Shown piece after piece: positions 17,698 to 25,434 of a stretch of 64,000 nucleotides of DNA (position 1 is the stretch's first letter; each line of letters begins with the position of its first letter). A program made the translations under genes and the position numbers. This stretch comes from Oscillospiraceae bacterium (GTDB lineage: Bacteria; Bacillota; Clostridia; Oscillospirales; Oscillospiraceae), in contig CACZKM010000012.1 in assembly GCA_902781745.1 (NCBI GenBank), positions 1-64,000 of the forward strand, read 5' to 3'. Under the pieces are notes generated by a model that saw only the letters and a list, made by a program, of their open reading frames with translations, did no database searches and was not told where the DNA came from.

Positions 17698-18108
17698 TTA
17701 AACAGGCGCGCCAATCTCTGGCCCTAGTTTTCCGATTAACTGGATTGCAAAACCAATCACGATGACAGCAACGCTAAAGTACACAATTCTCAAATCCCGT
17801 AGTTCAGTAAAACCGATTCCCAAAATGACGGGGCCAGCCAAAAACAACGCGCTTCCAAAAGTCTCAACTTTTTGTCCAAGCGCTTGCGTGATTTTTAAGT
17901 GGTAAATCAGCAACATCTCAATTCCTGCCAGAAAAACGAGGATCCCGCCGTAAAATAAAATCATTGGCCAGAACGGGGCTTCCCCAAATTCTTTTGCCAG
18001 CATATATTCCCAGGTGCGTGATTGCATCCATCCGACTATCGCGCAGGCTGCACCAGCTAAAATCAATAAACAACCTGTGATACTGAAGCCATGTATCCTC
18101 ATTTTCAC
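17698..18108 (-). CDS. Uncharacterised four-helix membrane protein
   Basis: A 136-residue membrane protein with four helices and little else. Its first 35 residues resemble the 68-residue protein encoded just upstream: both have I-A/L-A-G-A-x-C-A-x-x-G-x-M and then W-E-Y-x-L-A. The two look like paralogues, this one with two extra helices. The GTG at 18108 touches the upstream stop directly; an ATG two codons in (18102) is an equally good start. It is third in a small operon of membrane proteins. No function can be assigned. Confidence 0.7.
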   Translation of the reverse strand: MKMRIHGFSITGCLLILAGAACAIVGWMQSRTWEYMLAKEFGEAPFWPMILFYGGILVFLAGIEMLLIYHLKITQALGQKVETFGSALFLAGPVILGIGFTELRDLRIVYFSVAVIVIGFAIQLIGKLGPEIGAPV

Positions 18109-18315
18109 TCAATCCTTTTTATTCGATCCTGCGATCAGTAGGATCACGCCCACTACAAGCGCCGCGATCCCTCCATACAGCGCTATCTTGGCGCCAGAAC
18201 CAGTGGAAGCGCCAAACGCTCCCGCAAGCTGATACTCCCAGCTGCTGGTCTTCATATAACCAATCACTGCACAAATAGCGCCGGCAATCGTCAACAGAAT
18301 TCCAATTCCTTTCAT
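18109..18315 (-). CDS. Uncharacterised two-helix membrane protein
   Basis: A 68-residue protein with two membrane helices separated by a Gly/Ser/Ala-rich stretch (A-F-G-A-S-T-G-S-G-A-K), ending in K-K-D. It is a probable paralogue of the next gene. The ribosome site AGGAGG lies inside the end of the upstream 40-residue gene, one base before which that gene stops, so translation of the two is likely coupled. Function unknown. Confidence 0.7.
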   Translation of the reverse strand: MKGIGILLTIAGAICAVIGYMKTSSWEYQLAGAFGASTGSGAKIALYGGIAALVVGVILLIAGSNKKD

Positions 18316-18316
18316 T

Positions 18317-18439
18317 TCATCTCCTCCTTTTCATCGCTTGGACGTACTTCAAAATAAGTTTGACTGGCTGCACGACCAGCAGCCCGATCAGGGCGCATAC
18401 TATCACAACGGGTAGAAAAAGCACCCCCATTCCCTTCAT
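18317..18439 (-). CDS. 40-residue single-helix membrane peptide
   Basis: A very small gene supported by a strong GAGGAGG site 7 bases before its ATG, a consensus promoter 26 bases further up, and tight spacing to the next gene (one base). The product starts M-K-G-M-G-V-L-F-L-P, has one hydrophobic helix (about 5-24) and ends in a basic tail K-R-R-R. Its first residues echo M-K-G-I-G-I-L-L of the next gene. It is first in the three-gene operon. Its job is unknown; a toxin-like or membrane-stress role would fit the size but is not shown. Confidence 0.65.
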   Translation of the reverse strand: MKGMGVLFLPVVIVCALIGLLVVQPVKLILKYVQAMKRRR

Positions 18440-18465
18440 TCCAACCCTCCTCTCGCTTTTTTGGC

Positions 18466-18494
18466 ATTATAACACTAAAAATGACCTGTGTCAA
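18466..18494 (-). promoter_or_regulatory. Consensus promoter of the small membrane-protein operon
   Basis: On the minus strand TTGACA (18489-18494) and TATAAT (18466-18471), both perfect, are 17 bases apart. It points away from the XRE regulator gene at 18566, about 70 bases away, so that regulator could act here. Confidence 0.9.
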
Positions 18495-18565
18495 TGGCGT
18501 AGCGCTATTATAGCAGGGTTTATGGGGGGAGAGGGGCACCATAAGATAAAGGGGAGGTGATTTCA

Positions 18566-18793
18566 ATGAATCCAGCGTACAAATCCTTATATGAAAAATT
18601 TGGCTTGAACATTGTATACTATCGAAAGAAAAAAAAGCTGACCCAGCTCCAGTTGGCGGAGCTCTTGGACATCAACCGCAGTCACATCAGTGCAATTGAA
18701 CTGGGAAATGTCGGCGTATCCTTCGACGTTGTGTTCAAAATGTGCGAGGTCTTTGAGATCACACCCAAGGACCTCTTTGATTTCCGCGACTGA
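18566..18793 (+). CDS. XRE-family helix-turn-helix regulator
   Basis: A 75-residue DNA-binding protein consisting of a single HTH domain: G-L-N-I-V-Y-Y-R-K-K-K-K-L-T-Q near 13-27, the recognition helix I-N-R-S-H-I-S-A-I-E near 37-46, then a short tail. The ATG at 18566 follows GGGGAGG by 8 bases. It is divergent from the small membrane-protein operon, whose promoter is the obvious candidate target. There is no effector domain, so any signal would act through a partner or by protein level. Confidence 0.88.
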   Translation: MNPAYKSLYEKFGLNIVYYRKKKKLTQLQLAELLDINRSHISAIELGNVGVSFDVVFKMCEVFEITPKDLFDFRD

Positions 18794-18794
18794 C

Positions 18795-18843
18795 AACCAG
18801 ACGGGCCGGCCCTCTTTTGCGAGGCCGGCCCGTCTGGTTTATT
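18795..18843. terminator. Strong terminator between XRE gene and the 18851 gene
   Basis: A perfect 17-bp stem: 18795-18811 pairs with 18823-18839, core GGGCCGGCC/GGCCGGCCC. A T-rich tail follows on the plus strand. The two genes converge here. Confidence 0.9.
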
Positions 18844-18850
18844 TCTGCAT

Positions 18851-19438
18851 TCAGTTTTCTCCATCCTCCGGGAACCCCTCCGCCACCGTGACCTTGACGG
18901 GGATCTCCGCGTCCACGGCGGCCTTCTCCCCGGTGACCGGGTCGTAGAAGGTCAGCCGGATCAGGCCGTCGTAGCCGCCGGGCTGGAGGACGGCGTTGCC
19001 CAGGAGGGGCAGGCTTTCCAGCCGGCTTCCCGGCGGCAGGCCCCCGGAGCGGAGGATCAGCGTATCGTGGATGAGCAGGTCCAGGATCATGCTCTGGTTG
19101 GAGGTCCGGGGGGTGGAGAGATAGAAACGGGCCTCCTGGTCCGCCAGGGAGATCTCCACCTGATCGGTAAAGGAGAGGTGCACCGAGCCGCCCCCCGCCG
19201 CGGAGGCCTCGCCGCCCTCCCCGGTCCCGTCCTCCTCGGGGACCGCCCGGACCTCTACCTCCGGCAGGGTGTCCGGGGGCAGCACCGGCGGGGCGGTATC
19301 CCCAGAGACGATATGATAGGTCAGGGCCGCGGTGATCCCGGCGGCCAACATCAGGAGCAGAAGCCCCAAAAGCAGCAGTTTTCTGCCTTTGCGTTTCGGG
19401 GCCTGTTCCTCTGTTTCTTCCGTCACTTGATCTGGCAT
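18851..19438 (-). CDS. Uncharacterised anchored exported protein
   Basis: A 195-residue protein with a basic patch (P-K-R-K-G-R-K), one membrane helix (about 20-43) and an outer domain. Between them lies a Pro/Glu/Gly-rich linker (to about residue 84). The outer domain has beta-strand character but no motif I recognise. It is last in the comEA operon and 58 bases after the GerMN gene. The operon suggests an envelope or sporulation-related task, which is inference. Confidence 0.7.
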   Translation of the reverse strand: MPDQVTEETEEQAPKRKGRKLLLLGLLLLMLAAGITAALTYHIVSGDTAPPVLPPDTLPEVEVRAVPEEDGTGEGGEASAAGGGSVHLSFTDQVEISLADQEARFYLSTPRTSNQSMILDLLIHDTLILRSGGLPPGSRLESLPLLGNAVLQPGGYDGLIRLTFYDPVTGEKAAVDAEIPVKVTVAEGFPEDGEN

Positions 19439-19496
19439 GGCAAACCCTCCTGCTTTGATCTCAGCCCGTCGGCGCGGGCTGGAACGAGTTCTGCTG

Positions 19497-19991
19497 TTAT
19501 GGTTCTTCCGCCTCGATCTCCTCCAGGGTCCAGGCGTCTGAGGCGGTCATCCGCTGGTGGTCCCGGTAGGTCAGGCGGTCGCCGTCCGCCGTGATCTCCA
19601 CGGCGTCCACGGTCTCCAACTGGCAGAGGGTGTCCACCACGCTGTAGTCGGCCAGGGTCAGGGCCACCCCGGACAGGGCGGCGTATCGGGCGGAGAAGTC
19701 CACGGTGACCACCCCGTCCTTCAGCTCCCACCCCCGGAGGGTGACGCCGGCGGGGAAGGGGCTGGTCAGCTCCTCGCTCTCCGGGCCCTCCAGCAGAATG
19801 GCCAGCAGGGCCTCGATGGGGTCCTCTCCCTCGGGGAGGCTCCGCCCCTCGGGGACCAGGGCCAGGTCCCGCTCCACCTCCTCAGAGAGGAAATAGACCT
19901 GGTACACCGGCCCCTCCACCGCGGCCCGGACACAGCCGGCGGCGGGGAACAGGACCGCAAAAAGCAGGAGAGACAGGATGATCCGCTTCAT
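19497..19991 (-). CDS. GerMN domain lipoprotein
   Basis: A 164-residue lipoprotein with signal and lipobox (A-A-G-C, Cys20), followed by one GerMN domain: V-Y-F-L near 31-34, D-P-I-E-A-L-L-A-I-L-L-E-G-P near 57-70 and V-T-V-D-F-S near 94-99. GerMN proteins act in spore formation and germination in Bacillus, and in other Firmicutes are found with sensor kinases. The start overlaps the stop of the kinase gene (ATGA), so it may be a partner of that kinase at the membrane. That link is inference. Confidence 0.88.
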   Translation of the reverse strand: MKRIILSLLLFAVLFPAAGCVRAAVEGPVYQVYFLSEEVERDLALVPEGRSLPEGEDPIEALLAILLEGPESEELTSPFPAGVTLRGWELKDGVVTVDFSARYAALSGVALTLADYSVVDTLCQLETVDAVEITADGDRLTYRDHQRMTASDAWTLEEIEAEEP

Positions 19992-21412
19992 GGCGTCCCC
20001 TCCTCTCGCCAGGCGGGCAGGGACACGGAAAAGACCGTGCCGCCCCCCTCTCTCGGCCGGACGTCGATGGTCCCGCCGTGGAGGCGGACGGTGTCCTGGA
20101 CGATGGACAGCCCCAGGCCGGTGCCGCCGGCGGCCCGGGACCGGGCCTTGTCCACCCGGTAGAACCGCTGAAAGATCCGCTCCCGGTCCTCCGCGGGGAT
20201 GCCCATGCCGGTGTCGGCCACCTCCAGCAGGACATGGTCCTCCGCCCGGCGGGTAGACACGGTGACCGCCCCGCCGGGGACATTGTATTTGATGGCGTTC
20301 TCCATGAGGTTCCGGAAGATCTGGCTCACGTCCTCGGGGTCGCAGCAGGCCACGCAGTCCTCTCCCAGATCGTTCTCCACCGTGACCCCGGCCTCCCGGG
20401 CCAGGGGGGCCAGCATCCGGCAGGTCTGCTCCGCCCGGGCATTGACGTCCACCCGCTCCCGGGGGGAGGTTCGGGCCTCGTCCAGGCGGTTGAGGGCCAG
20501 GAGCTCCTGGCTGATGTGGATGAGCCGGTCCGCCGACTCCCCGATGTCCGCCACGAACTCCCGGGTGGTCTCCCGGTCGATGGCCTCGTCCTGGAGGATG
20601 GTGTCGGTCATGAGGCGGATGGAGGCCAGAGGGGTCTTTAATTCATGGGAGGCGTCGGAGACGAACCGGCGGCGCTCCTCCTCCGTGGCCTGAAGGCGGC
20701 CGGTGAGCTGGTTGAACTCGTCGGCAAGCTGGGCCAGCTCGTCGTGGCCGGTGACCGACACCCGGTGGGTGTACTCGCCGGCCCGGACGGTGCGGATGCC
20801 CCCCAGCAGGGTGCTCACCCGGCTGGTGAGCCGGGTGGAGAAGATCGCAAAGATGGTCAGGACCACCAGCCCCACCACCAGGGAGACCAGGCGGAGGTTC
20901 CGCTGGATCTCCCCCAGCAGGAGGCCCTGGCCCTCGTCCCGCTGCCAGAGGCACACGGCGCCCACCACGGTCCCCCGGGTCATCACCGGGGCGGAGGCCC
21001 GGCTCTGAAAGGCCCCGCCGATGAACCGGCTGGAAAAGGCGTCGTTGCCCCGGAGGGCGGAGACCACATCCCCGGTGAGGATGTACTTCCCCACCGCGGG
21101 GGCCTCCCCGGTGTCGTAGAGGACCAGGCCGGCCTCGTCGGTGACCAGGATCCGGTCGGCGTCCAGCTCGTCCAGGGGGGCGATGGCCTGCTCCAGGGTC
21201 TCGGCGGTGAGCTCGTCGGCGGTGGTCAGGCTGTTGACCACCAGGGCCGCCTGGTTCTCCAGGGCGGTCTGCTGGGACCGGAACATCAGGTTCTGGGTCA
21301 TAAGCAGGGGGTAGGTATTCAGCAGCACCAGCAGCACCGCGATGACCAGGCCGTAGCCCATGGCCATCCGGAGCTGCATGGAGTGCAGGACAGAGGGGCG
21401 GGCAGGGACCAT
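19988..21412 (-). CDS. Sensor histidine kinase
   Basis: A membrane sensor kinase of 474 residues: helix 1 (about 16-38), an outer sensor region to about 170, helix 2 (about 174-192), HAMP (193-245), and the phospho-acceptor His256 in S-H-E-L-K-T-P-L. The ATPase part has N (E-N-A-I-K-Y-N), G1 (D-T-G-M-G-I) and G2 (G-G-T-G-L-G-L-S-I) boxes. It is paired with the response regulator gene 54 bases upstream and overlaps the GerMN gene. The signal is unknown; the GerMN partner points to the cell envelope. Confidence 0.95.
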   Translation of the reverse strand: MVPARPSVLHSMQLRMAMGYGLVIAVLLVLLNTYPLLMTQNLMFRSQQTALENQAALVVNSLTTADELTAETLEQAIAPLDELDADRILVTDEAGLVLYDTGEAPAVGKYILTGDVVSALRGNDAFSSRFIGGAFQSRASAPVMTRGTVVGAVCLWQRDEGQGLLLGEIQRNLRLVSLVVGLVVLTIFAIFSTRLTSRVSTLLGGIRTVRAGEYTHRVSVTGHDELAQLADEFNQLTGRLQATEEERRRFVSDASHELKTPLASIRLMTDTILQDEAIDRETTREFVADIGESADRLIHISQELLALNRLDEARTSPRERVDVNARAEQTCRMLAPLAREAGVTVENDLGEDCVACCDPEDVSQIFRNLMENAIKYNVPGGAVTVSTRRAEDHVLLEVADTGMGIPAEDRERIFQRFYRVDKARSRAAGGTGLGLSIVQDTVRLHGGTIDVRPREGGGTVFSVSLPAWREEGTP

Positions 21413-21466
21413 GGGCGTACACCTCCTTGCAGGACGGATGGGCAGAATCCGGTATGATTTCCCGTA

Positions 21467-22153
21467 TTATTTCCCGTCAAAATAGTAACCCACGCCCCAT
21501 TTGGTCCGCAGCAGGGCGGGGTTGGCCGGGTCCTCCTCCACCTTTTCCCGGATCCGGCGGATGTGGACGTCCACCGTGCGGTACTCGCCGGTATATTCAT
21601 AGCCCCAGACCTGGTTGAGAAGCTGCTCCCGGCTGTAGACCCGGCCGGGGTTCTTCATGAGCAGCTCCAGCAGGTCGAACTCCCGGGCGGTGAGCTCCAC
21701 GGGGTCCTCCCCCTTCCAGAGGGACCGGGCGGCGCTGTCGATGGTCAGGCCCCCCAGGGTCCTGCGCTCCCGGTCGGGCTGCCGCCGGCCCACGGAGGAC
21801 CGGCGGAGAAGGGCCTTCACCCGGGCCTTCACCTCCAGGATGTTGAAGGGCTTGGTGATATAGTCGTCCGCCCCGTATTCAAAGCCCAGGAGCTTGTCCG
21901 TGTCCTCCCCCCGGGCGGTGAGCATGATGATGGGGACGGTGGAGAAGGTCCGGATCTCCATGCAGGCCTCCAGGCCGTCCAGCTCGGGCATCATCAGGTC
22001 CAGGATGATGAGATCGTAGGCCGCAGCCCGGGCCATGTCCACCGCCTGGCGGCCGTTGTAGCCCACATCCACCTCATAGCCCTCGTTTTCCAGGTTGAAG
22101 CGGATCCCCTTCACCATGACCTTCTCGTCGTCAACTACCAGTATCCGCGCCAT
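21467..22153 (-). CDS. OmpR-family response regulator
   Basis: A 228-residue DNA-binding regulator. The receiver domain has acidic D8-D9, phospho-acceptor Asp52 (I-I-L-D-L-M-M-P) and Lys in I-T-K-P-F. The winged-helix output domain covers about 128-226 (T-A-R-E-F-D-L-L-E-L-L and R-T-V-D-V-H-I-R-R-I-R). The ATG at 22153 is used; it lies inside the 3' end of the comEA-like gene (23-base overlap). It partners the kinase downstream. The frame is open further upstream, but that part is only comEA read in another frame. Confidence 0.95.
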   Translation of the reverse strand: MARILVVDDEKVMVKGIRFNLENEGYEVDVGYNGRQAVDMARAAAYDLIILDLMMPELDGLEACMEIRTFSTVPIIMLTARGEDTDKLLGFEYGADDYITKPFNILEVKARVKALLRRSSVGRRQPDRERRTLGGLTIDSAARSLWKGEDPVELTAREFDLLELLMKNPGRVYSREQLLNQVWGYEYTGEYRTVDVHIRRIREKVEEDPANPALLRTKWGVGYYFDGK

Positions 22154-22565
22154 GGGCTCCTCCCTCCTCCTCTTCGCCGACGGTGATGTACGGGGCCACC
22201 CGTTCGTAGGTCCCCTCGCCGATGCCGCTGACCTCCATGAGCTCTTCCTCGGCGGCAAAGCCGCCGTTCTCCTCCCGCCAGGCGGCGATGTCCGCCGCCC
22301 GCTTCTCGCCGATCCCCGGCAGGCGGGTCAGGTCGGCCTCCGAGGCGGTGTTCAGGTCCAGGACCTCCCCCTCCAGGATGCCCGGAGCGTCGGGGGTCTC
22401 CTGGGGCTTGGCCGTCCGGAGACTGTGGGCGGCAGTCACCGCAGTGGGGGCCGCCGGGTCCCCCCGGGGGATCAGAAACCACAGGAGGGTGAGGGCGACG
22501 AACAGGGCGGTGAGGAGCAGGGTGATCGTCTCCAGCCGCCGCTGGGTCCAGACCGGTCGTTTCAT
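22131..22565 (-). CDS. ComEA-like helix-hairpin-helix protein
   Basis: A 144-residue membrane-anchored DNA-binding protein: one helix (about 12-33), a Pro/Ala/Thr linker, then a ComEA-type domain with L-N-T-A-S-E-A-D-L-T-R-L-P-G-I-G near 69-84 and a second hairpin V-S-G-I-G near 110-114. In naturally competent Firmicutes ComEA receives incoming DNA at the outer face. The ATG at 22565 follows GGGAGG; a start 42 bases upstream is weaker. It heads an operon with a two-component system and GerMN, and no comEC is nearby, so a competence role is not shown. Confidence 0.85.
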   Translation of the reverse strand: MKRPVWTQRRLETITLLLTALFVALTLLWFLIPRGDPAAPTAVTAAHSLRTAKPQETPDAPGILEGEVLDLNTASEADLTRLPGIGEKRAADIAAWREENGGFAAEEELMEVSGIGEGTYERVAPYITVGEEEEGGAHGADTGS

Positions 22566-22619
22566 CGCGTCCGCCTCCCGTTCATCCCCGGTTTTTTCTC
22601 TTTCCATTCTTTTCTATAT

Positions 22620-22648
22620 ATCATATCGTTTTCCCCTGAAAAATGCAA
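22620..22648 (-). promoter_or_regulatory. Promoter of the comEA/two-component operon
   Basis: On the minus strand TTGCAT (22643-22648) and TATGAT (22620-22625) are 17 bases apart, about 55 bases before the comEA start. Confidence 0.75.
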
Positions 22649-22772
22649 GGGAAAGGGACGGAGAAGGCGCGGCGGGAACTTTTTTTACAGATTCCGCAAT
22701 TCCCGTGTCGCAAACGGAAAAAATGTGGTACAATGATTGCGACTATACTTACGATCGAGGGAGCCTGACCTC

Positions 22773-24629
22773 ATGAAACCTATTCTCACCCGCGCCGCCG
22801 GGCTGACCATGACCCTGGTCCTGCTGGCCGCCCTTCTGGTCCCCTGGGCCGGCGCTGTCTCCTATCCCGGCGTGCCGGAGATCACCATCAACGCCAAATC
22901 CGCCCTGCTCATCGACCTGGACACCGAACAGCTCCTCTACGAGCAGGACGCCAACGAGACCCGCTACCCCGCCAGCATCACCAAGATCATGACCTGCCTG
23001 CTGACCCTGGAGGCCATCGGCCGGGGAGAGCTGTCCATGGACACGGTGGTGACCATCCCGCCGGAGGCTCTGGCGGACGTGACCGATGATTCCTCCACCG
23101 CCGGCCTTCTCGCCGGGGAGGAGGTCACCGTCAACGACCTGCTCTACTGCCTGATGCTGGCCTCCGCCAACGAGGCGGCCAACGCCCTGGCCATCACTGT
23201 GGCCGGGGACATCCCCACCTTCGTGGAGCGGATGAACCAGCGGGCGGAGGAGCTGGGCATGACAGGCACCCATTTCGTCAATCCCCACGGCCTCCACGAC
23301 GACGACCACTACACCACCGCCTGGGATATCTACCGCATGGCCAAGGAGGCCATGACCCACGCGCCCTTCCGGGAGATCGTCTCCACCGGCCGGTACGACA
23401 CCGCCGCCACCAACATGAGCGAGCCCCGGCAGCTCTACAACACCAACGGCCTGCTGGCCCGGTACAAGTACCCCGGCTATGTCTACAGCGGCACCATCGG
23501 CATCAAGACCGGCAGCACCGGCCAGGCCGGATACTGTCTCTGCGCCGCCGCCAAGAAGAAGGGCCACACCCTGGTCTCCGTGGTCCTGGGGGCGGACAAC
23601 CCCACGGACAAGTGGGGCAACCCCATCCGGAACCAGTTCATCGAGAGCAGGAAGCTGCTGGACTGGGGCTTCACCAGCTTCAGCCCGGCCACCCTGCTGA
23701 GCAGCGAAACCTATCTCCAGGAGATCCCCGTGAAGAACTCCTTCCAGGCCACCCATGTGGTCCTCCAGCCCACGGAGTCGGTCAAGACCCTGGTGCCCGG
23801 GGAGTATGACACGGACCTGCTGGAGCTCCGGCTCCATCTGGAGAAGGAGGAACCCTCCGCCCCCATCAACGCCGGGGACGTGCTGGGCTCAGTGACCGTC
23901 ATCTACAACGGCCAGGACTTCGGCACCGTGGACATGGCCGCCGTCAGCGACGTGTCCTACTCCCCCTTCCTGGCCTTTGTCTCCGGGGTCAATATAGTCC
24001 TGGGGAACCTCTATGTCCGGCTGGCCCTGCTGGTGGCCCTGATCCTCATCGTCGTCGGCGTCACCCGCCGGTATCTCAGCGAGCAGCATCAGATCCGCAA
24101 GAAGGCCCGGCAGGAGCGCCAGGCCATCCGCCGTCAGGAGGCACAGCTCCGCAGGGAACAGACCGCCCGGGAAAAGGCCGCCTACGCCGCCCAGCAGGCG
24201 GAGCGCCGCCGCATCCAGGAAGAGGAGCGGAAGCGCCGGGAGGAGGAAGAGCGGATCCGCCGCCAGCAGGAGGAGGAGGCCAGACGCCTGCGCCGCCATC
24301 AGGAGGCCGAGCGCCGCCGCCGCCAGGAGGAAGAGGCGGAGCGCCGCCGGGACCGGGAGCGCCGCCGCCAGGAGGAGCTGGAGCGCCGCTGGCAGGAGGA
24401 ACAGGCCAGGCGGGAGCAGGCTCTCCGGGAACAGGAGCGGTACTACGCCACCCGGTCCGCCGCCCAGCGCCAGCGGGACTATGAACGAAACGCCCGCCGG
24501 GGCTACGACGACCGAAGCGGCAGAGGCTACAGCCAGCGAGGCTACGACAGCAGAGGCTATGACGACCGGTCTTACCGACGGGACGACCGCCGTCCCCGCC
24601 GCCGGGACTATGATGACTGGGATGATTGA
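22773..24629 (+). CDS. D-alanyl-D-alanine carboxypeptidase with long charged tail
   Basis: A penicillin-binding protein of the DacF/PBP5 type that trims the last D-Ala from peptidoglycan stems outside the membrane. Signal peptide about 1-28. Catalytic boxes: S68-I-T-K71, S131-A-N133 and K245-T-G247. A PBP5-like C-terminal domain runs to about 390, then one membrane helix (413-430). Beyond it lie 188 residues unusual for the family: an Arg/Glu/Gln-rich coiled coil (about 435-565) and a Tyr/Asp/Arg/Gly tail with repeated G-Y-D-D-R and R-G-Y-D-S. By topology this tail should be in the cytoplasm. TACAAT (22729-22734) may be its -10. The ATG at 22773 fits the signal peptide. Confidence 0.92.
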   Translation: MKPILTRAAGLTMTLVLLAALLVPWAGAVSYPGVPEITINAKSALLIDLDTEQLLYEQDANETRYPASITKIMTCLLTLEAIGRGELSMDTVVTIPPEALADVTDDSSTAGLLAGEEVTVNDLLYCLMLASANEAANALAITVAGDIPTFVERMNQRAEELGMTGTHFVNPHGLHDDDHYTTAWDIYRMAKEAMTHAPFREIVSTGRYDTAATNMSEPRQLYNTNGLLARYKYPGYVYSGTIGIKTGSTGQAGYCLCAAAKKKGHTLVSVVLGADNPTDKWGNPIRNQFIESRKLLDWGFTSFSPATLLSSETYLQEIPVKNSFQATHVVLQPTESVKTLVPGEYDTDLLELRLHLEKEEPSAPINAGDVLGSVTVIYNGQDFGTVDMAAVSDVSYSPFLAFVSGVNIVLGNLYVRLALLVALILIVVGVTRRYLSEQHQIRKKARQERQAIRRQEAQLRREQTAREKAAYAAQQAERRRIQEEERKRREEEERIRRQQEEEARRLRRHQEAERRRRQEEEAERRRDRERRRQEELERRWQEEQARREQALREQERYYATRSAAQRQRDYERNARRGYDDRSGRGYSQRGYDSRGYDDRSYRRDDRRPRRRDYDDWDD

Positions 24630-24682
24630 TCCCATCCAACCAGGACCAGAGAAACCATATACGCCACAGAGGAGGTATCATC

Positions 24683-25417
24683 ATGGAAGAGAACATCCGT
24701 ACCCTGCAGCAGTGGATCGACGAGAGCAGCAACATCGTCTTCTTCGGCGGCGCCGGGGTGTCCACCGAGAGCGGCATCCCCGACTTCCGCAGCGTGGACG
24801 GGCTGTACAACCAGACCTACGACTATCCCCCGGAGACCATCCTCAGCGCCACCTTTTTCTATGAGCAGCCGGCAGAGTTCTACCGGTTCTACCGGGACAA
24901 AATGATCATTGAGGGGGCCAAGCCCAACGCCGCCCACCGGAAGCTGGCGGAGCTGGAAGCCGCCGGGAAGCTCAAGGCCGTGGTCACACAGAACATCGAC
25001 GGGCTCCACCAGGCCGCCGGCAGCAAGGTGGTCTGGGAGCTCCACGGCTCCACCCTGCGCAATTACTGCCCCCGGTGCGGGAAGAAGTATCCCATCACTG
25101 CCATCTCCAAGACCACCGGCATCCCCCGCTGCACCAACGGGAACTGCACCGGCATCATCCGGCCCGACGTGGTCCTCTATGAGGAGGGGCTGGACGCCGA
25201 CGTGATCCATGAGTCCATCGAGGCCATCCGCAAGGCGGATATGCTCATCATCGGCGGCACCTCTTTGGTGGTCTACCCCGCCGCCAGCTTTGTGAACTAC
25301 TACCAGGGGAAGAAGCGGGTGCTCATCAACAAGTCCCAGACCTCCATGGACAGCCTGGCGGACCTGGTCATCACCGCCCCCATCGGAGAGGTCCTCTCCC
25401 AGATCGTGGTCCGCTGA
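24683..25417 (+). CDS. Sir2-family NAD-dependent protein deacylase
   Basis: A sirtuin of 244 residues that removes acyl groups from lysines using NAD. All key residues are present: G-A-G-V-S with P-D-F-R (23-37), Q-N-I-D (103-106), the catalytic His121 in E-L-H-G-S, and four zinc cysteines (129, 132, 150, 155). The ATG at 24683 follows GGAGG. It lies 53 bases after the carboxypeptidase gene and 17 bases before a second, degenerate sirtuin gene. Which acyl group it removes cannot be judged from these motifs. Confidence 0.95.
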   Translation: MEENIRTLQQWIDESSNIVFFGGAGVSTESGIPDFRSVDGLYNQTYDYPPETILSATFFYEQPAEFYRFYRDKMIIEGAKPNAAHRKLAELEAAGKLKAVVTQNIDGLHQAAGSKVVWELHGSTLRNYCPRCGKKYPITAISKTTGIPRCTNGNCTGIIRPDVVLYEEGLDADVIHESIEAIRKADMLIIGGTSLVVYPAASFVNYYQGKKRVLINKSQTSMDSLADLVITAPIGEVLSQIVVR

Positions 25418-25434
25418 GGCGGGGAGGAGCTGCT

